Shown here piece after piece: positions 10,447 to 20,412 of a stretch of 64,000 bases of DNA (positions are counted from its first letter, which is position 1; the number at the start of each line of letters is the position of its first letter). The DNA is from Desulfuromonadales bacterium (GTDB taxonomy: Bacteria > Desulfobacterota > Desulfuromonadia > Desulfuromonadales > Geopsychrobacteraceae), in NCBI GenBank assembly GCA_016931615.1, contig JAFGEL010000006.1, positions 1 through 64,000 on the forward strand. The letters run 5' to 3'. The translations under genes were made by a program, and so were the position numbers. The notes under the pieces are model-generated. The model did not search any database and was not told the origin of the DNA. It saw only the letters and a list, made by a program, of their open reading frames with translations.

Positions 10447-11094
10447 ATGAAGATTATTCTGCTTGGTCCTCCCGGGGCTGGGAAAGGGACCCAGGCGGCA
10501 ATGCTGATGGACAAATTCAGCATTCCGCAAATTTCCACCGGTGACATGTTGCGTGCTGCGGTTCGCAATCAATCACCGATGGGAACAAAAGCGAAAGAAT
10601 TTATGGATGCCGGTGGACTGGTTCCCGACGAGGTCGTGGTTGGCATTGTCCGCGAGCGTTTACAGTTAGATGACTGTCATAACGGTTTTATTCTTGACGG
10701 TTTTCCGCGGACTGTCGCCCAGGCTGATGCGTTGAAAGAAGTTCTGGCGGAGCTCGATCAGAACCTAGATTGTGTCGTGTCGTTGGAAGTTGATACGGAA
10801 GCGCTGGTTGAGCGTTTGACCGGTCGTCGCAGTTGCTCGTCCTGTGGTCGCGGGTTTCATGTCAAGTATGATCCTCCCGCAGCTGACGGGACCTGCCTGG
10901 CTTGTGGTGGTACTCTGCTACAGCGAGATGATGATCAGGAAGAAACCATCAGGAATCGAATGCAGGTCTATCATGAACAGACTGCACCGCTGGAAGATTA
11001 TTATCGTGAACAGGGACTGCTTCAGGTTGTGAACGGTATGCAGGATATGAAAGCCGTTCAGCAGTCAATACTGACTCTGCTTCAGGGCTGTTGA
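10447..11094 (+). CDS. adk: Adenylate kinase
   Basis: 215 aa. P-loop GPPGAGKGTQ at residues 7-16, DGFPRT core motif, and a LID domain with a CSSC...CLAC four-cysteine zinc site. Catalyses AMP + ATP = 2 ADP. Four bp after secY; its stop codon abuts the map start with no gap. Confidence 0.98.
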   Translation: MKIILLGPPGAGKGTQAAMLMDKFSIPQISTGDMLRAAVRNQSPMGTKAKEFMDAGGLVPDEVVVGIVRERLQLDDCHNGFILDGFPRTVAQADALKEVLAELDQNLDCVVSLEVDTEALVERLTGRRSCSSCGRGFHVKYDPPAADGTCLACGGTLLQRDDDQEETIRNRMQVYHEQTAPLEDYYREQGLLQVVNGMQDMKAVQQSILTLLQGC

Positions 11095-11847
11095 GTGATT
11101 GTTGTCAAATCACAATCAGAGATAAAAAAGATGCGTACGGCCGGCCGTATGGTTGCCGAGATTCTGCAGATACTGCGAGAACAGGTCAGGCCTGGGGTAA
11201 CTACCTTCGAGCTTGATCAACTGGCCGAAGAACAGTGTCAGAAAAGGAAAGCACGCCCTGCTTTCAAAGGTTATGGCGGTTTTCCCTATACAATCTGTGC
11301 CTCACCGAACGATCGTGTTGTACATGGATTCCCGAATCAACAGCCGCTGGTTGAAGGCGATATCATCAGCATTGATTTCGGATTGATTATTGATGGCTTT
11401 TACGGCGATTCAGCGATTACCGTCCCTGTCGGCCGGATTGCCCCCAAGACAGAAGAGTTGCTTAAAGTGACTCAGGATTCTTTAGCGTGTGGTATTGCGA
11501 AAGCTGTCCACGGGGGACATCTTTCGGATATTTCTCATGCCGTGCAGACGCGTGTTGAAGCTGACGGTTACAGTGTTGTCAGAGAGTTTGTCGGTCACGG
11601 GATCGGTCGCCAGCTTCACGAAGACCCGCAAATCCCTAATTACGGAATTGCGGGACGCGGGCCTAAGTTGAAAGTCGGAATGACATTTGCCATAGAACCC
11701 ATGGTTAATGTCGGTGACCCAGGCGTCAAAGTTCTCAATGATGGCTGGACTGCTGTAACAGTTGATGGTCAACTGTCGGCGCATTTTGAACACACGATAG
11801 CTGTAACGGATAACGGTCCGGAAATTTTAACCTGCGTAGAAAGTTAA
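11095..11847 (+). CDS. map: Methionine aminopeptidase type I
   Basis: 250 aa from a GTG start immediately after the adk stop. Metal ligands are visible in SIDFGL (Asp), FYGDSAI (Asp), GHGIGRQLHEDP (His), AIEPM (Glu) and FEHTIAV (Glu). Removes the initiator methionine from nascent proteins. Adk-map pairing inside the ribosomal cluster is common. Confidence 0.98.
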   Translation: MIVVKSQSEIKKMRTAGRMVAEILQILREQVRPGVTTFELDQLAEEQCQKRKARPAFKGYGGFPYTICASPNDRVVHGFPNQQPLVEGDIISIDFGLIIDGFYGDSAITVPVGRIAPKTEELLKVTQDSLACGIAKAVHGGHLSDISHAVQTRVEADGYSVVREFVGHGIGRQLHEDPQIPNYGIAGRGPKLKVGMTFAIEPMVNVGDPGVKVLNDGWTAVTVDGQLSAHFEHTIAVTDNGPEILTCVES

Positions 11848-11898
11848 TCTCTTTAGACTCTGGTGAGTCGAATTATAGCGTAAGAAAAGGATCTCAAA

Positions 11899-12012
11899 AT
11901 GAAGGTGAGAGCTTCGGTTAAGAAGATCTGTGATAAGTGTAAGGTTATCAAAAGAAAAGGTGTTATCCGGATCATTTGTGAGAATCCCAAACACAAGCAG
12001 AGACAGGGATAA
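11899..12012 (+). CDS. rpmJ: Large ribosomal subunit protein bL36
   Basis: 37 aa, read directly from the sequence: [20 protein letters not shown], ending NPKHKQRQG. Zinc ligands Cys-x2-Cys, Cys and His are present, so this is the zinc-binding C+ form. Sits between map and rpsM as in most bacteria. Confidence 0.97.
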   Translation: MKVRASVKKICDKCKVIKRKGVIRIICENPKHKQRQG

Positions 12013-12029
12013 GGCCCTAGGAGGAAAAA

Positions 12030-12398
12030 TTGGCACGTATTGCTGGAGTCGATTTACCGCGTAACAAGCGCATTGAAGTGGCCATGACTTACATTTACGG
12101 CATTGGTCGCACGACGTCTCAAGAGATTTTGACCCAGGCAGGTGTGGATTTTAATGCCCGCACAGATGACCTGACCGAGTCTGAACTCGCCAAGATTCGC
12201 GAGTTGGTAGACCAGAACTGTCATGTCGAGGGTGATCTGCGGCGCGAAATCACCATGAATGTCAAACGTTTGATGGATCTGGGTTGTTATCGTGGCCTGC
12301 GTCACCGTAAAGGGTTGCCGGCACGTGGACAGAATACCAAGAATAATTCGCGTACCCGTAAAGGTCCGAAGAAAACTGTTGCCGGTAAGAAGAAATAA
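12030..12398 (+). CDS. rpsM: Small ribosomal subunit protein uS13
   Basis: 122 aa from a TTG start after [24 protein letters not shown] opening, [19 protein letters not shown] near the end. 30S head protein contacting tRNA and L5. Start of the alpha-operon segment. Confidence 0.98.
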   Translation: MARIAGVDLPRNKRIEVAMTYIYGIGRTTSQEILTQAGVDFNARTDDLTESELAKIRELVDQNCHVEGDLRREITMNVKRLMDLGCYRGLRHRKGLPARGQNTKNNSRTRKGPKKTVAGKKK

Positions 12399-12409
12399 GC
12401 GGAGTTATC

Positions 12410-12805
12410 ATGGCTAAATCAGGGAAAAGAGTCGTACGTAAAAAGACTGAGAAGAAGAATATCGCCAAGGGCGTTGTTCATATACAGTCGACCTTTAACA
12501 ATACTATTGTAACGATTTGTGACCCGGTGGGGAACGTTGTTGCTTGGTCAACCTCTGGTGCCAAAGGGTTCAAGGGATCCCGTAAAAGCACTCCATTTGC
12601 AGCGCAGATGGCTGCGGAAGAGGCTGCAACGAAGGCCATGGAACATGGTATGCGTTCCGTTGAAGCCTATGTTAAGGGTCCCGGAAGTGGTCGTGAGTCT
12701 GCTTTACGTGCTCTTGCACTCGCGGGTTTGACAGTGACGATGATCAAAGATGTCACCCCCATTCCACATAATGGTTGTCGTCCGCCGAAGCGCCGTCGCG
12801 TTTAA
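12410..12805 (+). CDS. rpsK: Small ribosomal subunit protein uS11
   Basis: 131 aa. Contains [29 protein letters not shown] and [13 protein letters not shown], with the C-terminal [15 protein letters not shown]. Platform protein near the anti-Shine-Dalgarno helix. Confidence 0.98.
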   Translation: MAKSGKRVVRKKTEKKNIAKGVVHIQSTFNNTIVTICDPVGNVVAWSTSGAKGFKGSRKSTPFAAQMAAEEAATKAMEHGMRSVEAYVKGPGSGRESALRALALAGLTVTMIKDVTPIPHNGCRPPKRRRV

Positions 12806-12823
12806 GCATCGAGGAGGAAGAAG

Positions 12824-13453
12824 TTGTCTAGGTACTCTGGTCCAGTCTGCCGTCAGTGCAGAAGAGAAAATGCTAAGCTGTTCCTTAAAGGGGACAGGTG
12901 CTATACCGATAAATGTGCGTTAGAACGCCGCAATTACGCCCCTGGTCAGCATGGCCAACGTCGGGCGAAGGTTTCGGATTACGGAACTCAGTTGCGTGAG
13001 AAACAGAAAATGAAACGCACTTACGGGTTGCAGGAAAAACAGTTCCGTCTTTATTTTGCCAAGGCTGACCGCATGAAGGGTGTTACGGGTGAAAATCTGT
13101 TGACCCTGCTTGAACGGCGCCTGGATAGTGTCATCTATCGTCTCGGTTTCTCCGTTTCGCGGGCCCAGGCCAGGACGCTTGTTCGCCACGGTCATTTTCA
13201 GGTGAATGGGCACAAGGTCAATATTCCTTCGTACCTTGTTCGTCCCAACGACGTTATCAGCCTGCGCGAGAAGAGCCGCGAAGTTGCCTGCATAAACGAA
13301 TCTCTGGACAGTGTGATGAGACGAGGAGTTCCGAGCTGGGTCGAGCTTGACCGTGAAGCATTCAAGGGAACCATGAAAGCTCTGCCGGTGCGCAGTGAAT
13401 TGACGACGCCTGAGTTCCAGGAACAGTTGATTGTCGAACTTTACTCCAAATAA
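12824..13453 (+). CDS. rpsD: Small ribosomal subunit protein uS4
   Basis: 209 aa from a TTG start after [23 protein letters not shown] with a further Cys pair (CYTDKC) suggests the zinc-binding form; S4 domain [21 protein letters not shown]. 16S rRNA assembly initiator. Confidence 0.98.
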   Translation: MSRYSGPVCRQCRRENAKLFLKGDRCYTDKCALERRNYAPGQHGQRRAKVSDYGTQLREKQKMKRTYGLQEKQFRLYFAKADRMKGVTGENLLTLLERRLDSVIYRLGFSVSRAQARTLVRHGHFQVNGHKVNIPSYLVRPNDVISLREKSREVACINESLDSVMRRGVPSWVELDREAFKGTMKALPVRSELTTPEFQEQLIVELYSK

Positions 13454-13496
13454 GAATTAACCTCGTCAGGAACTGTTGAGAGGGAGAGATAAATCT

Positions 13497-14507
13497 ATGT
13501 ACAAAAACTGGAGAGACTTGATCAAACCTAAAAGGCTTGAGGCGACGGAACTGACTGAAACGTACGGTAAGTTTGTTGCTGAGCCTTTTGAAAGAGGGTT
13601 TGGTACGACTCTGGGGAATTCGTTGCGGCGTATCCTGTTGTCGTCGCTACAGGGAGCGGCCATTACTTCAGTTCGCATAAAGAATGTCCAGCATGAATTC
13701 TCCAGTGTCGTTGGCGTGACCGAAGACGTCACGGATATCATTCTCAATCTGAAGGGCGTCAAGGTGCGTCTGCACGGTCATGATGATCGCAATGTCAGAA
13801 TTGTGCAGAAAGGTTCCGGGGTTATTAAAGCCGGAGATATTGTTACTGACAGTAATGTGGAAATATTAAATCCTGACCATCTGATTGCTACCTGTGGTGA
13901 GGAAACGGATCTGGAAATTGATATGACCGTCGCCATGGGTAAGGGTTATGTCGCAGCCGAGAAAAATCGTGATGAAAGCGCACCGGTCGGTACGATTCCG
14001 ATAGACGCTATTTTTTCACCGATTCAGAAAGTCAATTATAATGTTTCCAATGCCCGTGTCGGTCAGATTACCGATTACGATAAACTGACCCTGGAAGTTT
14101 ACACGGACGGTAGCGTTAAGCCGGAAGATGCGGTTGCCTACGCGGCAAAAATCCTCAAAGAACAGCTGCAGATTTTTATCAATTTCGATGAAACGGATGA
14201 ACCGGTTGTTGAAGAAGAGGAAAGTGAAAAACATAAGATCAACGAAAATCTCTATCGTTCGGTTGAAGAGCTTGAGCTTTCCGTTCGCAGCGCAAACTGT
14301 CTGAAGAATGCCCAGATCAACTTGATCGGTGAACTGGTTCAAAAATCTGAGGCAGAAATGCTTAAGACGCAGAACTTTGGCCGCAAGTCATTGAACGAGA
14401 TTAAAGACATCCTTGCGGAAATGGGCTTAAGTCTGGGGATGAAACTGGAAAGTTTTCCTGACCCCGAATACCTGAAATTGATTCAGAAAAGTCAGGATGA
14501 CGAGTAG
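13497..14507 (+). CDS. rpoA: RNA polymerase alpha subunit
   Basis: 336 aa from the ATG at 13497 with AGGGAGAG upstream; an in-frame start at 13476 would add a non-conserved stretch. N-terminal dimerisation domain includes [17 protein letters not shown]-terminal domain contains [14 protein letters not shown] and [11 protein letters not shown], the DNA UP-element and activator surface. Confidence 0.98.
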   Translation: MYKNWRDLIKPKRLEATELTETYGKFVAEPFERGFGTTLGNSLRRILLSSLQGAAITSVRIKNVQHEFSSVVGVTEDVTDIILNLKGVKVRLHGHDDRNVRIVQKGSGVIKAGDIVTDSNVEILNPDHLIATCGEETDLEIDMTVAMGKGYVAAEKNRDESAPVGTIPIDAIFSPIQKVNYNVSNARVGQITDYDKLTLEVYTDGSVKPEDAVAYAAKILKEQLQIFINFDETDEPVVEEEESEKHKINENLYRSVEELELSVRSANCLKNAQINLIGELVQKSEAEMLKTQNFGRKSLNEIKDILAEMGLSLGMKLESFPDPEYLKLIQKSQDDE

Positions 14508-14542
14508 TCTTCCTCACTTGGTTTAAGAAAGGGACATAGATA

Positions 14543-14989
14543 ATGCGCCACAATAAATCCGGCAGACGCCTCGGCCGTAAGCCTGATCATCTGCAGCATA
14601 TGATGCGTAACATGGTCACCTCTTTTTTTGAAAATGAGAAAATCACAACCACTGTGACGCGGGCCAAGGAATTACGCAAACTGGTTGATCGCATGATTAC
14701 TCTGGGTAAAAGAGGCGATTTGCATGCCCGCCGCCAGGCACTGAAGGTTATTCGTGACCCCAAGGTTGTTGGCAAGCTATTTGAGATGATTGCTCCACGT
14801 TACGCACAGCGTCCCGGTGGATATACTCGAATCATCCGTCTTGAAAATCGTCTTGGCGATAATGCTCCCATGGCCGTTATTGAGCTGGTGGAAGAGGGCT
14901 ACGAGCCGCAAGATCAGCCATCAGGTGAGCCTAAAGATGTAGCAGCCAAGACCGCTGATGAGCCGGCAAAGGAAGAAGAAACGGTTTAA
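14543..14989 (+). CDS. rplQ: Large ribosomal subunit protein bL17
   Basis: 148 aa. [20 protein letters not shown] opening is diagnostic. The last 30 or so residues form an acidic, proline/alanine-rich tail (from about residue 117) beyond the compact L17 fold. Last gene of the ribosomal cluster, followed by a terminator. Confidence 0.97.
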   Translation: MRHNKSGRRLGRKPDHLQHMMRNMVTSFFENEKITTTVTRAKELRKLVDRMITLGKRGDLHARRQALKVIRDPKVVGKLFEMIAPRYAQRPGGYTRIIRLENRLGDNAPMAVIELVEEGYEPQDQPSGEPKDVAAKTADEPAKEEETV

Positions 14990-15018
14990 TTCCGATCAGT
15001 TATTGTGTAATTAAAACG

Positions 15019-15056
15019 ACAAGGGGCAGAGTTTATTCTCTGCCCCTTGTTTTGTT
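15019..15056 (+). terminator. Rho-independent terminator after rplQ
   Basis: Twelve-bp perfect stem CAAGGGGCAGAG / CTCTGCCCCTTG (15020-15031 with 15038-15049), six-base loop, then TTTTGTTT. It closes the 15-kb ribosomal superoperon. Confidence 0.93.
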
Positions 15057-15148
15057 TCAATCCTGCCTATCTGCGTTGACTCCTGTGTTCCCGGATGTTA
15101 GCTTCTAGTGTTTTTTATATCTCCTCATGAGACGGTCAAGGGGTTGCC

Positions 15149-16507
15149 ATGCACGAGCAAAAGATTCAGGTTTTACAGGGAACTGTCAGTAAATTACTCC
15201 GCCGGGGCGCAGTTACGAACCTGAAGAAAGCCCTGGGTAAAATCCATCCTGCCGATATCGCTCATCTGTTTCGCTATTTTGAACTCCATGAACAGAAAAC
15301 CCTGCTGACTCTCATCACTGATCTAGACCGTGCTGCCGATGTTATTTCTGAACTTGAACCTGATTCATGGCCTAAGTTAGCTGAACTTCTGGATCCGGAG
15401 TTCCTGATTTCGGTTGTCCATGAAATGGCGGATGATGACAGTGCCGTATTTATCCGCAGCCTGCCTGAAGAACTGGCGGAACAGATTCTCGCCGCCCTGC
15501 ATGATGATCAGTCCGAGGATGTGGAACACCTCCTCGGATATGACGAAGACACCGCCGGCGGGATCATGTCAACCGACGTTTTTTCCCTTGACCAGGACCT
15601 GACTGTTAAAGAGGCCATTGAGGCCCTGCAGGACTCTGAAGACTACGAAATGGTTTTCTACGTCTATGTGACCGATGACCACAATCATCTTGTCGGTGTG
15701 CTGTCCTTACGCCAACTTTTGACTGTTCCACCCAGTACGCACTTGTGCGATATCATGTCGACCAATGTTATGCGGGTCAGGACCGACATGGATCAGGAAG
15801 TTGTGGCTGACCTGGTGGCAAAATACAACATTCTCGCCATTCCCGTTGTTGATGATCACGGTAAACTGATGGGTCTGATTACCGTTGATGACGTGATCGA
15901 CGTCATGCGCGATGAAGCGACTGAGGATATTCTGCGCATGGCTGGAACCAGCGAAGAGGAATTGCTGCTGGGCTATAAATCTTTTCAGATTGCCCGCCTG
16001 CGTTTGCCCTGGCTGTTGACGACCCTGGTGGGTGGTGTGGTCACCGGGACCCTTATGTGGTATTTCAAGGCAACCCTCGAGCAGGTCATCATGCTGATCT
16101 CCTTTATCCCGGTGATTACCGGAATGGGTGGTAACGTTGGGGGCCAAACCTCAACGATTCTTGTTCGGGGCTTTGCTACCGGCCGAATCGATTTTACGAA
16201 TCTACGTCAGGTATTTTTTAAAGAATTGCGGGTCGGGCTGATTATGGGGGTAGTGTGCGGTCTGGTTATTGCGGCTGTGGCTATGGTTTGGCATCAAAAC
16301 TATTATCTGGGCCTGGTCGTGGGAATCGCCATGGTGACGGCCATTACCGTGGCGGCCTGCATGGGGGTCGTTGTGACCGCGTTCTTCAAGAAGGTTGGGA
16401 TTGACCCGGCCATCGCCTCCAGCCCCTTTGTCCAGACTGTCAATGATATTACCGGGATTTCCATTTATTTTTTAACTGCGACCCTGTTTCTCGGTTATCT
16501 TGTCTGA
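15149..16507 (+). CDS. mgtE: Magnesium transporter MgtE
   Basis: 452 aa. N-terminal helical MgtE_N domain (about 1-130, with LLGYDEDTAGGIMS), a CBS-domain pair (about 140-255) and a C-terminal membrane domain (about 285-450) with FIPVITGMGGNVGGQTSTILVRG, the pore signature. Family role: Mg2+ channel gated by cytosolic Mg2+ through the N and CBS domains. Stands alone; a weak TTGACT-N17-TAGCTT pair at 15076-15104 could be its promoter. Confidence 0.95.
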   Translation: MHEQKIQVLQGTVSKLLRRGAVTNLKKALGKIHPADIAHLFRYFELHEQKTLLTLITDLDRAADVISELEPDSWPKLAELLDPEFLISVVHEMADDDSAVFIRSLPEELAEQILAALHDDQSEDVEHLLGYDEDTAGGIMSTDVFSLDQDLTVKEAIEALQDSEDYEMVFYVYVTDDHNHLVGVLSLRQLLTVPPSTHLCDIMSTNVMRVRTDMDQEVVADLVAKYNILAIPVVDDHGKLMGLITVDDVIDVMRDEATEDILRMAGTSEEELLLGYKSFQIARLRLPWLLTTLVGGVVTGTLMWYFKATLEQVIMLISFIPVITGMGGNVGGQTSTILVRGFATGRIDFTNLRQVFFKELRVGLIMGVVCGLVIAAVAMVWHQNYYLGLVVGIAMVTAITVAACMGVVVTAFFKKVGIDPAIASSPFVQTVNDITGISIYFLTATLFLGYLV

Positions 16508-16546
16508 AACGAGCTTTTTTAAACGTCAGTCTGCGGGAAGAATGGG

Positions 16547-17293
16547 GTGATGACCAGACCATCGCAACGCTCTGAAGCCCTGGTATTGAGATATACCGAC
16601 TATGGCGAGGCTGATCGCATTCTCACCCTGTTGACAGCTGAATACGGTCTGCAAAAAGGCTTTGCCGGAGCGGCAAGAAAGAGCCGCAAACGGTTTGGCG
16701 CAACGATTGAGCCGTTCACTCGGGCGGTCTTCAGTTGGCGGGACGGTCGTGGGCAGCTCTGGTCTCTTCAGGACGCTGACCTTGTTGCTGCTCATTTCGG
16801 TCTGCGCAATGATATCAAACGTCTGGCTGTCGCGAGTTATGGTGTAGAGCTTGTGGAACTGCTGCTTCATGAAGGGGAAGCACAGCCTCTGATCTACGCT
16901 CTGATGTGCAGCTTTCTCAGCTTTCTTGACCAACAGGGGAATCCGGAAACCGCCCGTTTGCTGGTGGAGCTGAGACTCATCTATCTGCTCGGCTACGTTC
17001 CTCACCTGCTTCATTGCAGTGAATGTCTCAGAATATTTCACGCCGAACCGATCCGTTTTGATATTGCGCGCGGGGGCAGCCTGTGTCTCGATTGCGCCGG
17101 TCGCACTGGTGTTGATATTGCGCTCGGCACCGTCGGTTCCCTGTCGCGAACGCTGAAGGTTGCTCATGATCAATTTCAAGGCTTTCAATTCGGGCGTAAA
17201 ACACTGCAGGAGGCCCAGTTTATCCTCAGCCAGGTGCTTGATTCCGTCCTGCCGAGAGAACCAAAATCACTCAAGTTTCTCGCTCAGTTATAA
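16547..17293 (+). CDS. recO: DNA repair protein RecO
   Basis: 248 aa (247 if the ATG at 16550 is used instead of GTG 16547). N-terminal OB-fold (ALVLRYTDYGEADRILTLLT), helical middle, and a four-cysteine zinc finger HCSEC...LCLDC around residues 153-183. RecO helps RecR load RecA onto SSB-coated gaps. No co-transcribed partner is evident; glyQ follows behind its own promoter. Confidence 0.93.
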   Translation: MMTRPSQRSEALVLRYTDYGEADRILTLLTAEYGLQKGFAGAARKSRKRFGATIEPFTRAVFSWRDGRGQLWSLQDADLVAAHFGLRNDIKRLAVASYGVELVELLLHEGEAQPLIYALMCSFLSFLDQQGNPETARLLVELRLIYLLGYVPHLLHCSECLRIFHAEPIRFDIARGGSLCLDCAGRTGVDIALGTVGSLSRTLKVAHDQFQGFQFGRKTLQEAQFILSQVLDSVLPREPKSLKFLAQL

Positions 17294-17305
17294 TCCCGGT
17301 GAATC

Positions 17306-17334
17306 TTGACATCTTCAGGGGTGAAAGCTAAACT
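17306..17334 (+). promoter_or_regulatory. Sigma70-type promoter of glyQS
   Basis: TTGACA at 17306-17311, 17-bp spacer, TAAACT at 17329-17334, about 60 bp before the glyQ start. The -35 box is a consensus match. No T-box leader is visible in the short gap. Confidence 0.7.
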
Positions 17335-17395
17335 CGCTGTTCGTTTGTGCTGGAAATTCCTGTAGAAAATACGCTGAGCAGTTTATGGAGGTAAC

Positions 17396-18265
17396 GTGAC
17401 TTTTCAGGATTTAATTCTTTCCCTGCAGAACTATTGGGCCCAACAGGGCTGCATCATTCAACAGCCCTACGATATCGAAAAGGGCGCCGGCACCTTCAAT
17501 CCGGCGACCTTTCTGCGTGCCCTCGGTCCCGAACCCTGGAATGTTGCCTACGTAGAGCCTTCAAGGCGTCCGACCGACGGCCGCTACGGGGAAAACCCCA
17601 ACCGTCTGCAACACTATTATCAGTTCCAGGTTATTCTTAAACCCTCGCCGCAGAATATTCAGGATCTCTATCTTGATTCTCTTAAAAGTTTCGGTATCGA
17701 CCCTGCCTGTCATGATATCCGCTTTGTCGAGGATGACTGGGAGTCGCCGACTTTGGGAGCCTGGGGTCTCGGCTGGGAGGTCTGGCTGGATGGGATGGAG
17801 ATTACCCAGTTTACCTATTTTCAGCAGTGCGGCGGAATCGATTTAAAACCGATTCCCGGAGAGATCACCTACGGTTGTGAACGGATCGCCATGTATATCC
17901 AAGGTGTCGATAATGTGTATGACCTGGAGTGGGTCAACGGCATCAAATACGGCGATGTCCATCATCAGACCGAAGTTGAATTCTCTCATTATAACTTTGA
18001 AGAGGCGGATACCGACATGCTCTTTCAACTCTTTGACATGTATGAAAAAGAGTGTGTCCGTCTGGCTGAAAAAGACCTGGTTTTTCCCGCTTATGATTTC
18101 GTGCTCAAGGGGTCACATGCCTTTAACCTGCTTGACGCGCGCAGCGCAATTTCGGTAACAGAGCGCGCCGGCTACATCGGTCGGGTTCGTAATATGTCGA
18201 AATTATGCGCTGAGGGTTACGTTAAACAGCGTGAAAGGCTGGGCTTTCCCCTGCTGAAAAAGTGA
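17396..18265 (+). CDS. glyQ: Glycine--tRNA ligase alpha subunit
   Basis: 289 aa from GTG after ATGGAGGT. Starts [19 protein letters not shown] and contains [20 protein letters not shown] and [18 protein letters not shown], the class II catalytic core of the heterotetrameric glycyl-tRNA synthetase. Charges tRNA-Gly together with GlyS. glyS starts 41 bp downstream. Confidence 0.98.
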   Translation: MTFQDLILSLQNYWAQQGCIIQQPYDIEKGAGTFNPATFLRALGPEPWNVAYVEPSRRPTDGRYGENPNRLQHYYQFQVILKPSPQNIQDLYLDSLKSFGIDPACHDIRFVEDDWESPTLGAWGLGWEVWLDGMEITQFTYFQQCGGIDLKPIPGEITYGCERIAMYIQGVDNVYDLEWVNGIKYGDVHHQTEVEFSHYNFEEADTDMLFQLFDMYEKECVRLAEKDLVFPAYDFVLKGSHAFNLLDARSAISVTERAGYIGRVRNMSKLCAEGYVKQRERLGFPLLKK

Positions 18266-18306
18266 GAGCCTTGAAATTTGTCTGATATTTACACTTGGAG
18301 ATAGAG

Positions 18307-20370
18307 ATGTCTGCAGAACTTTTTATTGAATTGGGCACGGAAGAGATCCCCGCCGGATTTATTCCCCGCGCCCTGCAGGATATGCAACGTTTATTATGCC
18401 AGGAGTTGGAGGCTGCCAGGATCTCTTACGGTGCTGTGCGGACATTTGCCACGCCTCGCCGCCTGGCGATTACCATCGCCGATGTCGCCCGACAGCAGCA
18501 ACGCCAGAAAGTCGAATTAACCGGGCCCCCGGCGCGTATCGCCTTTGATGCCGAAGGTCGGCCAACCAAGGCCGCTGAGGGCTTTGCGCGAACCAACGGG
18601 GTCAGTGTTGATGAGCTGACAACGGTTGAGACGGAAAAAGGTCAGTACCTGTTTCTCTCCAAGGTTATCGAGGGTGGCCCCTCAGATCAACAACTGCCCG
18701 AGATCATTCCCCGCGTTATAGCTAAAATTCCCTTCAAAAAATCGATGCGCTGGAAAGATCTTGATATCCGTTTTGCCCGGCCGATGCACTGGATCGTAGC
18801 AACCTACGGGGGAGAAGTTGTCGATTTTGTCTACGGCGACATGCACAGCGGCAACCGCTCGCGTGGGCATCGCTTTATGGCCCCCCAGGAATTCAGCGTC
18901 AAGGGGGCCGAGGACTACCTTGCTAAAGCACAAGAACATCATGTCATTCCCCAGGTTGAAACGCGCCGGAAGATGATTGAAGAGCAGCTTGATGCCCTGG
19001 CGCAGCAGCTGGGTGGCAGAGTGAACCCTGACAGGGAATTGTTGGAGGAAGTCAGCTTTCTGGTTGAAACGCCCCAGGCTCTGGCCGGAACGATTGAAGA
19101 AAAATTTTTACAACTTCCTCCTGAGCTGTTGATTACCAGTATGCGTGAACACCAGCGTTATTTCACTCTGATTGACCAGCAGGGGAAGCTGTTGCCGCAC
19201 TTTATCACCATTGCCAACACTCGGGCCAGGGATCCGCAGGTCGTCGTTGCCGGTAATGAACGGGTGCTCAAGGCGCGTCTGGCGGATGCCATGTTTTTCT
19301 GGCAGGAAGATCAGAAAACCAAGCTGGAAACACGCCTTGAACCACTCAAAAAGGTAGTTTACCAGGCCAAGCTGGGGACCAGTTACGAAAAAATTGAACG
19401 TTTCACCGCGCTTGCGGTGGGGCTGGCCGAGCAGCTTTCTCTGTCCGACCGGGAGCTGACCAAACGGGCCGCACTGCTGGCCAAGTGTGATCTCGAAACC
19501 GGTATGGTTTACGAGTTCCCCGAACTTCAAGGGGTGATGGGACGCGAGTATGCCTTGCTCGAAGGCGAGGATCCCCGGGTCGCCAAAGCGGTTTTTGAGC
19601 ATTACCTGCCGACCCAGGCAGGCGGCGAACTGCCGAGTGACAATATTGGCGCTTTCGTGTCGCTGGCCGACAAGATCGATTCGATCTGCGGCTGTTTCAG
19701 TGTCGGCCTGATTCCGACCGGGACCGCCGACCCTTACGCGCTGCGGCGGGCAGCGATCGGAATACTGGCGATCATTCTCGAGCGCGGGTATGCGCTGTCG
19801 ATTCCTGCGCTGGTTGCCAAGAGTGTCGCCCTGCTGGAGGTCAAACGTCAGCGTCCCGCCGATGAGATTATCGCAGATGTGGTCGACTTTATCCGCCTGC
19901 GACTGGTCAACATGTTGACCGCGCAGGACTACCCGGCCGACATCGTTGATGCGGTGTTGAGCGCGGCTTTTAGCGAACCGGTTGACGCTGTTGAAAGAGT
20001 GAAAGCCCTGGCTGCACTGAAAAGCCGCGAGGATTTCGAGCCGCTGTCGGTTGCTTTTAAACGGGTGGTCAATATTATTAAAGGGGGCGTATCACAGCCT
20101 GTCGCGGTCGATCTTTTTACAGCCGATCAGGAGGTCGAGCTGTTTTCGGCCTTGTCCCAGGTCGAGGATCGGGTTGCCACTCTGGTCGACGCGGGTGACT
20201 ATGCCGCAGCGCTGGAGACGATTGCCACACTCAGGTCTCCGGTCGACCAGTTCTTTGACCATGTGATGGTCATGGCTGAGGATGAAGCACTGAGAAATAA
20301 TCGTCTGGCCCTATTGACCCAGATCGCCGCATTGTTCAAAAATATTGCGGATTTCAATAGGATAGCGTAG
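18307..20370 (+). CDS. glyS: Glycine--tRNA ligase beta subunit
   Basis: 687 aa from the ATG at 18307, 6 bp after TTGGAG. MSAELFIELGTEEIPAGF opening, MREHQRYF and LADKIDSICGCFSVG motifs, HD-like region and a C-terminal anticodon-binding domain. Partner of GlyQ. A TTG four codons upstream is inside the ribosome-binding site and was not chosen. Confidence 0.98.
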   Translation: MSAELFIELGTEEIPAGFIPRALQDMQRLLCQELEAARISYGAVRTFATPRRLAITIADVARQQQRQKVELTGPPARIAFDAEGRPTKAAEGFARTNGVSVDELTTVETEKGQYLFLSKVIEGGPSDQQLPEIIPRVIAKIPFKKSMRWKDLDIRFARPMHWIVATYGGEVVDFVYGDMHSGNRSRGHRFMAPQEFSVKGAEDYLAKAQEHHVIPQVETRRKMIEEQLDALAQQLGGRVNPDRELLEEVSFLVETPQALAGTIEEKFLQLPPELLITSMREHQRYFTLIDQQGKLLPHFITIANTRARDPQVVVAGNERVLKARLADAMFFWQEDQKTKLETRLEPLKKVVYQAKLGTSYEKIERFTALAVGLAEQLSLSDRELTKRAALLAKCDLETGMVYEFPELQGVMGREYALLEGEDPRVAKAVFEHYLPTQAGGELPSDNIGAFVSLADKIDSICGCFSVGLIPTGTADPYALRRAAIGILAIILERGYALSIPALVAKSVALLEVKRQRPADEIIADVVDFIRLRLVNMLTAQDYPADIVDAVLSAAFSEPVDAVERVKALAALKSREDFEPLSVAFKRVVNIIKGGVSQPVAVDLFTADQEVELFSALSQVEDRVATLVDAGDYAAALETIATLRSPVDQFFDHVMVMAEDEALRNNRLALLTQIAALFKNIADFNRIA

Positions 20371-20412
20371 AACCTGAAGAGAATCCTGAAGCAAAAATAA
20401 GGAGCAGTGAGC

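Noticed and set aside
16526-17188. 220-codon minus-strand frame opposite recO
   Set aside because: Shadow of recO, no domain or ribosome-binding site.
17294-17395. T-box riboswitch before glyQ
   Set aside because: The gap is about 100 bp, mostly promoter, with no T-box sequence or leader terminator.
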